From positions 2,232,001-2,296,000 of the forward strand of contig CBDANJ010000008.1 in assembly GCA_965197545.1 (NCBI GenBank): a stretch of 64,000 nucleotides of DNA. Reading direction: 5' to 3'. Position 1 is the first letter of the stretch. Every line of letters begins with the position of its first letter. This document shows positions 59,483 through 64,000 of this stretch, piece after piece. The stretch is from CATOSP01 sp965197545 (GTDB taxonomy: Bacteria > Chloroflexota > Dehalococcoidia > Lucifugimonadales > UBA3495). The position numbers were made by a program, and so were the translations under genes. The notes under the pieces are model-generated. The model had not been told where the DNA came from. It made no database searches and saw nothing but the letters and a program-made list of their open reading frames with translations.

Positions 59483-60403
59483 TCAATCGTCGGCGGAGAC
59501 GGGCTCGGCTATGCGGTTGTCCACCAGTTCGGCGGAGCAGGCTGCGTCGGTTATCAATCCCCACCGGGTCATCCAATTGTAGGTGTCTTCCACGATTTCA
59601 TCGGTGTAGGGGATAGGCTTGACGTACCGTAGGCGGCCCAGTTGGAAGTCCTCTGGGGTCAGGCCGCCATAATGCCGCAACGTTTCGGCATGGCGTGGGT
59701 CATCAATCATATAGTGCAGGTACTTGCGCTTGTCGGCATCGAGCAGATCGACGGCCTTTTCCACCGCCCGGTTTATGGCGGCGAAGGTTTCTTCGTCCAT
59801 GTCATCGCTGGCGTTTTCGGCGCCGAGGTAGTGTCCTTCGCACAGAATCTTGCAGCCCAGCTTTTCCGCCAGACTAATCCAAGGTTCCATGACCAAGGCC
59901 GCGTCCACCTCTCCGGTCCACATGGCCTCGAAGCGGTCTCTGGGCGACCCACAATGGACCAGCTTGATTTTCTCCGTTGGCAGGTAACCTTCCAGCAGCC
60001 GCAGGGCAACGTAGTGAGAACCGGCATGGAATTGGACCGCGATGGGGCGGTTGCCCAGGGTTCCGGGGTAATTGTGAAGTGAATCGGGGCGCACGACCAC
60101 CGCTTGGCTAACAACGGCGGAACGCAGCGCGATTACCTTGGCTCCCTGCTTACTTTCATAGGCCCGACGGACCTGACCCTCTTCTCAAGCCCGGTAGATG
60201 GATACCCGCGCTTCCTCAAAGGCCGTATGCTGCAGGATGGGGTTGACGTCGGCCGGGTTTTCAGTCCGGGTCGCCTTTCCGGCGGGAACGGTGTTGACGA
60301 ACTCCATGTCGATACCCTCGGCTTCAAAGAGGCCGTTGTCTTGGGCAATCAACCATGGGAGGCTGAATACGGCGCCGCTAATCTCACTAACCACTTTTTT
60401 CAT
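59483..60403 (-). CDS. NMT1/THI5-like (SsuA-type) domain protein with one in-frame TGA
   Basis: The frame from the ATG at 60401-60403 (AGGAGG site 5 nt upstream) to 59483 is continuous except for a TGA at 60185-60187, codon 73. Before it: SGAVFSLPWLIAQDNGLFEA, EGIDMEFVNTVP, EEARVSIYRA. After it: EEGQVRRAYESKQGAKVIAL, SQAVVVRPDSLHNYPGTLGN, FEAMWTGEVDAALVMEPWIS. No signal peptide is present, so it may be a cytosolic binding protein or enzyme. A hairpin begins exactly 11 nt after the TGA, as in the rhodanese gene. Selenocysteine and a nonsense (TGG or CGA to TGA) mutation both remain possible. There is no other damage in 306 codons. Confidence 0.7.
60161..60173 (-). promoter_or_regulatory. Second candidate SECIS-like hairpin
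   Basis: On the minus strand GGTCC-GTC-GGGCC (one G:T pair, extendable by A:T to 6 bp) starts 11 nt after the TGA at 60185-60187. Confidence 0.4.
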
Positions 60404-61062
60404 AACGCCTCCTGCGCGCAGTAAACGGGGACCTGGGAAATGGAATCCGCGGCCATTCTAGCACGGCCGTTGGAGGGGCTTCCACCGGGCCTGAGTCCTA
60501 CTCTGCCACGGTAATCGCATCGGCCAGTAACTGACCTGCCTTCTTAACCCTGGACAGGATGGTCTTCGACGGCTGGCGCCGATTGTGGTTTGCCGTGAAC
60601 TGGGTGTGACGCCAACGTTTGTCGAATACGACAGAGACGACCCAGTGGCATGTGTCGTCCTCAGGAGCAGGACGCGCCGCGACCTGACACCTTTGCGAAA
60701 GGCTGCCGCAACTCGGCGCTAGCTACGTTGTCACACAAACCTTCCGCTTACCTGATTCGTAGTTTGTCTCCGATCCATTCGCGCCTACGTCCGCTGTGAG
60801 AGTCGCTTTAGCTATTCACCACAGGCCAGCTAAGCTTGCTCCCGGCGGAAACGCATGGCCAATACAATGACACCCCCCAGAAGGATATCGGCTATCCCTC
60901 TCGATCACCCAGCGGTCACCCATTTCAAGGTCCTAGAATTCACCCCAACGCGGTCGGTTCCTGCGACACCCGCCGCCGGCGTAAGAGCCTCCTTTTGGTA
61001 TAGATCTTCCGCGGGCCTCCCGGGATGGGAGACGGCCTGCTTGTCGCGACCATCTGGTATCA
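60404..61062. other. Gene-poor region
   Basis: Only short frames. One minus-strand stretch ending at 60498 (VVSVVFDKRWRHTQFTANHN, then VKKAGQLLADAITVAE) reads like the end of a protein but has no visible start. Otherwise nothing recognised. Confidence 0.35.
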
Positions 61063-61370
61063 CTAAAGACTCCTGTGCAGCATCAGACCGGAGTGGGATT
61101 TGCATCCCTCGCGTGAAGATGCGGCCGTGACCCGGACGAAGTTGGACTGAGGTCCGACCCCGGCGGGGTTGATGGCCTTGACCGCGATAGCCCGGATGCC
61201 TCCAACCGCCGCCACACTACCGGTTACCAGGACAACGATGAGCCATAACGGGAACCCTCCGCGGTCTTCAAGGGCCAGAGCGGAGGGGGTCGACGTAAGC
61301 GTGGGCTGAGTCGCAGTGGTCGGCGCCAAGGGCTCAGGAGTCTGGTTTGGCGTCGGCGTGGGCTCCGGTG
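61063..61370 (-). pseudogene. Surface-protein remnant: Pro/Thr linker, membrane helix and Fn3-like end
   Basis: The minus strand reads a Pro/Thr linker (PEPTPTPNQTPEPLAP), a membrane helix (FPLWLIVVLVTGSVAAVGG) and then IAVKAINPAGVGPQSNFVRV, a fibronectin type III strand pattern. That order is odd, since an anchor helix should end such a protein, so two pieces may have been joined by deletion. It is partly overlapped by the next fragment's flank. Confidence 0.45.
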
Positions 61371-61487
61371 CGCACCACCACCGGCACCAATCCTTCCAAA
61401 TTCACCCTGCTACCAAAGACGTCACAGCAGGGAACACTGGCGTGCAGCCGCAATCCGGCGTCGGTATCCGCCGGGGAACAGGTCGCT

Positions 61488-61787
61488 TGCCAGGAAAAGA
61501 CACTGACCAACATGCGCTCCTCAACGGCCAACGCGGCCAGACGCTTGAACGCCAACATGAAGTTTAGTCTAGAGGAAGCCATGGAATTCGTCTCTGACGA
61601 CGAACTGGTGGAGGTCGCCCCACAAAACTTACGGTAGCGCGAGATGGAACTCTCGGCGCTGGACCGAAAACGCCAACACCGCGTCGGGGCACGAGCCCGA
61701 AACCAAGGATGCTTCACGGCAGAAGTCGCAGCTCCAGTCTCCACTCGAAAGACCCCCCCGTGGCCCCTTGACCATCCTTTCACTTGA
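61488..61787 (+). pseudogene. bipA: bipA/typA 3' fragment
   Basis: Codons from 61488 give CQEKTLTNMRSSTANAARRL, NANMKFSLEEAMEFVSDDEL and VEVAPQNLR, then a TAG, then REMELSALDRKRQHRVGARA. This is the C-terminal end of the BipA/TypA translational GTPase (usual form TNMRSS..., SLEEALEFI..DELVEVTP..IRLRK). The first 500 or so residues are absent. An isolated piece of a universally conserved gene indicates rearrangement; a full copy presumably lies elsewhere. Confidence 0.85.
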
Positions 61788-61897
61788 GTCATAATTGCAG
61801 GGTGCCGGCGTGAGCTATTCCTAAGACCTGAGTAGCGCTCTCGATAGCATTCGATGAGGCGCAGGTTGGACTTCCCAAAGGACATCAGCAGAGGTGA

Positions 61898-62788
61898 GTG
61901 TGGATGCGAGAGCCAACGGCTCCAGCACAGAATACCCGTTGTCATCGTTGCGGAGGCCTGTTGGGCTTTGGGAGTTCCATGCTGACTGCTATAGAGCCAG
62001 CATCAGCAGAATTATTATCGAGTAGCCCGCACAGGGTCCTCGAATTTGGCTGGCGTCAATTCGACAATTGGACCGATAATTCTCAGATGTTCTGTAGAAG
62101 GTGCGGGGAACACTCTTTTGGAGTGAAGGAAGGTCCCGCCCCCCATCGGCGCGGTTCGCCCTACCAAGACGCCGAAGGCCGCATCAATCTGGGGAGCTTG
62201 CTGGCAGATGTGAACTTCTCGGTCTACGGGCTCGCGCCGCGCCCCTTGGGACTGAGTCTGAACTACCTGGGATGGTCGGGTGAAAGAGAGCGAGGCAGAC
62301 CTGAAAGCGTTCGATTCCGCTACCTTGGTGAGGGACCTGCACGGACCACAATGGCGCTCGAACTGCGTCAGAGCGCCGGGGGCGTTGGAGAACCTACCCT
62401 GGAACAAGTCTACTCCGAGTTGGATGCTATCGTCGCTATTGTGAGAGGTCACGGCCCAGAGGAACTGACGCGTGAGTATGCGCTGAAGGGCAACATCCAC
62501 CGCGATTGGAACCTGGGCCAGATCAGCCGTGCGGACCGGCGTCGGATTAATGTCGGAATAGATGGGTCGCGGGCGGAAGTAGAATTGGCCTACTGGTGGA
62601 ATCCAGCGCCGGTGGCGCTGGCCAATGTCATAATCGATGGTCAACGGATGCTTGCCGCGTCACTTGGTTTAACGCACGTACAAATGCTCGTCCTGCTTAA
62701 GAGTATGGTTGTTCTCCAGGGGAGCCAGGAGACTGTAGCCGGACATCAGCGAGAGTACGAAGAACCCCGCAGGGCTCGGCTGAGCTAG
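61898..62788 (+). CDS. Hypothetical protein with two CxxC pairs
   Basis: A 296-residue soluble protein. CHRCGG (residues 15-20) and CRRCGE (about 67-72) form a plausible split zinc ribbon. The middle has SVYGLAPRPLGLSLNYLGWS and TMALELRQSAGGVGEPTLEQ. The rest is alpha/beta mixed (VNIDGSRAEVELAYWW-like). I do not recognise a family. GTG start at 61898 or ATG at 61904. The stop codon TAG overlaps the adjacent IS5 terminus, so the C terminus may be altered by the insertion. Confidence 0.55.
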   Translation: MWMREPTAPAQNTRCHRCGGLLGFGSSMLTAIEPASAELLSSSPHRVLEFGWRQFDNWTDNSQMFCRRCGEHSFGVKEGPAPHRRGSPYQDAEGRINLGSLLADVNFSVYGLAPRPLGLSLNYLGWSGERERGRPESVRFRYLGEGPARTTMALELRQSAGGVGEPTLEQVYSELDAIVAIVRGHGPEELTREYALKGNIHRDWNLGQISRADRRRINVGIDGSRAEVELAYWWNPAPVALANVIIDGQRMLAASLGLTHVQMLVLLKSMVVLQGSQETVAGHQREYEEPRRARLS

Positions 62789-63614
62789 GGCGTGTTCACG
62801 CTAAAGGTCTGAATATGATACCATCCAGGCATGGAACTAAGCGAAGCGCAGTATCAACTCATTGCACCATACCTGCCGGTGCAGCGGGGCAACGTCAGCA
62901 TACCCAATGTTCAGGTACTCAATGCCATCCTTTACGTTGCCGAACAGGGCTGCAAGTGGCGGGGGCTGCCCTGCCGGTTTGGCAATTGGCATACCGTCTA
63001 CACCCGGATGAATCGTTGGTCCAAGAGGGGCGTCCTGGACCGGGTATTCGAGCAACTCCAGCGGGCTGGGATAATCAAGGTCAAGCTTCAGGTGGTCTCG
63101 ATGGACAGCGCCATTGTCAAGGTGCATCCTGACGGCGCAGGCGCGTTGAAAAAACTGGCCCCAGGCCATCGGCAAGTCCCGGGGCGGCTGGACCACCAAG
63201 CTTCATATGGTTGCCGCGGATGACCGGACACCCCTGATCTTCTCCCTATCCCCGGGACAAGCCCGCGATGCTCCGGAGGGGCGCAAATTGCTCCGCCGCA
63301 TGGGACCGCCGGAGGGAGTCCCGGCTATATTGATGGACCGGGCGTATGAGGGAGACGCAACGCGCCAACTGGCGGCGCAATTGGGATACACGCCGGTGGT
63401 TCCGCCGAAAAAGAACCGTACCCATCCCTGGGAGTACGATAAGACGTTGTACCGGAAGACGTTGTACCGGCGGCGGAATGAAGTGGAGCGTCTGTTCCGG
63501 CGCTTGAAGGGCTTTCGCCGGGTCTTCACCAGATATGACAAACTAGATGCGCTCTACCTCGGGTTCATCCTGTTCGCCATCATCTTCGATGCCTTACGCA
63601 GTGTTAACACGCCC
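62788..63614 (+). mobile_element. IS5-family insertion sequence (IS427-like)
   Basis: Ends GGGCGTGTTCACG and CGTGTTAACACGCCC-type inverted repeats with TA at both flanks (62786-62787, 63615-63616) inside CTAG. One transposase in two frames. An identical 96-bp 3' end occurs at 54999. Confidence 0.88.
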
Positions 63615-63617
63615 TAG
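62831..63617 (+). CDS. IS5/IS427 transposase in two overlapping frames
   Basis: Frame A encodes LSEAQYQLIAPYLPVQRGNV, CKWRGLPCRFGNWHTVYTRM and VVSMDSAIVKVHPDGAGALK. Frame B continues GKSRGGWTTKLHMVAADDRT, PAILMDRAYEGDATRQLAAQ and RRRNEVERLFRRLKGFRRVF, then RYDKLDALYLGFILFAIIFD, giving a full DDE protein. The join is at GAAAAAACTGG (63149-63159), a run of six A followed by C that suits programmed frameshifting, as known in the IS427 group. A 15-bp tandem duplication (KTLYRKTLYR) precedes the Glu motif. Possibly functional. Confidence 0.85.
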
Positions 63618-63900
63618 TACTACAGTTGCAGATATGTGGTGAGGAGTTTCAGGCGGCGTCGGTAATGACAGCGCCGGGCCGTTGCCTGGTGCCGCCGTCT
63701 CCACTGGGACTACCGCAGCACTGATTCGTCCGTAGGGTGGTGTCTCCATATCAGCCGGTAGAGTAACCGCCGAACCTCGGGCACCGTCAGCGGTATCAGC
63801 CTTTCGTCCAAACTGGGGCAGCCCCCTTTTCTCCCAGACGTCCCTGCGACGATGCCTGATGCCGTACCACCGCCAGGTAGGCGTGGGCCAGCATCGCCAG

Positions 63901-63925
63901 AGCCTGCCCCGTGCCACGACACGGG
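63901..63925 (+). repeat. AGCCTGCC hairpin element, copy p
   Basis: Same site and same sequence as copy l, in the second IS701. Confidence 0.93.
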
Positions 63926-63982
63926 GGTGATGTGCCGGTACCAGCCGTCCCACCGGCGCACCTCGTACTGGTCCAGTCCCAC

Positions 63983-64000
63983 CCCCGCCTTCGCGGGGGC
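63983..64000 (-). repeat. AGCCTGCC hairpin element, copy q, cut by window edge
   Basis: Same site as copy m (after GTGGG on the coding strand), CCCCGCC/GGCGGGG-type stem. The head lies beyond the window. Confidence 0.8.

Larger units (their letters stand above)
63615..64000 (-). mobile_element. IS701-family insertion sequence, copy 2, cut by window edge
   Basis: It begins with the TAGTACTACAG terminus and encodes the C terminus of an IS701 transposase (minus strand: MGLDQYEVRRWDGWYRHIT, LIPLTVPEVRRLLYRLIWR). It is diverged from copy 1 but carries hairpins at the same two positions. It abuts the IS5 element, sharing the TAG. Confidence 0.88.

Overview
The window looks like a piece of chromosome from a GC-rich, free-living bacterium, most probably a Chloroflexota member related to Dehalococcoidia or SAR202. 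This is an inference from gene style, not from a marker gene. The pointers are lipoproteins with an A-C-G-G lipobox, an oligopeptide-binding protein with a Val/Glu/Lys heptad linker, Thr-Pro rich linkers, many flavin-dependent luciferase-like oxidoreductases, a thiolase/DUF35 pair, an NMT1/THI5-like protein and several small toxin-antitoxin modules. No rRNA is present. The only tRNA I can support is tRNA-Pro(GGG), which has an encoded CCA and its own terminator.

Layout. 1-4.7 kb: a DUF433 gene cut by the window edge, a membrane metallopeptidase, a frameshifted ImuB-like gene with its DUF6504 partner, and an IS630 remnant beside a broken carboxymuconolactone decarboxylase gene. 4.7-10.2 kb: a frameshifted PQQ-propeller protein and a peptide-type ABC cassette (binding protein and two permeases, no ATPase). 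10.7-24.1 kb: tRNA-Pro, thiolase-like/DUF35 pair, HpaI-type aldolase, DinB, MFS exporter, beta-helix protein, GPP34 and STAS proteins, a paralogous pair of unknown genes (one decayed), a large hydrolase, a tandem rhodanese with TGA at its catalytic cysteine, and a HigA-HicB fusion with HicA. 24.1-37.8 kb: acetyl-CoA synthetase, Uma2, VapBC, gamma-glutamyltransferase, peroxiredoxin, nucleoside hydrolase, HicBA, HAD dehalogenase, two luciferase-like oxidoreductases and an NgoMIV-like restriction-modification-Vsr operon. 38.4-46.2 kb: pstSCAB, a 268-bp IS66-type MITE, hemD and a siroheme nitrite/sulfite reductase. 46.2-52.0 kb: an IS island (IS66, ISKra4-like, and ISAs1 carrying a second IS66). 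52-64 kb: an anti-sigma-like ATPase with a HicB-like protein, unknown membrane or secreted proteins, IS701, a truncated HtrA-like lipoprotein, an MFS exporter, an NMT1-like gene with an in-frame TGA, gene debris including a bipA fragment, an IS5 element and a second IS701 at the right edge.

Two things stand out. (1) A family of 23-25 bp hairpins occurs 17 times, always inside IS-derived sequence. Each has a fixed head, AGCCTGCC, and a stem whose two arms change together. Most interrupt transposase genes at a 5'-AG^G-3' site. Removing the two copies from the first IS66 element restores exactly a 441-codon reading frame, and a related IS66 copy in the same window shows one of the sites empty. 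(2) Two minus-strand genes each have one in-frame TGA followed, after exactly 11 nt, by a short hairpin, the geometry of a bacterial SECIS. In the rhodanese the TGA replaces the catalytic cysteine and the protein is complete on both sides, which makes a selenocysteine rhodanese likely.

Many genes carry single-base frameshifts or nonsense codons (imuB, PQQ protein, deazaflavin oxidoreductase, vapC, most transposases). The sequence alone does not show whether this is real decay or consensus error.
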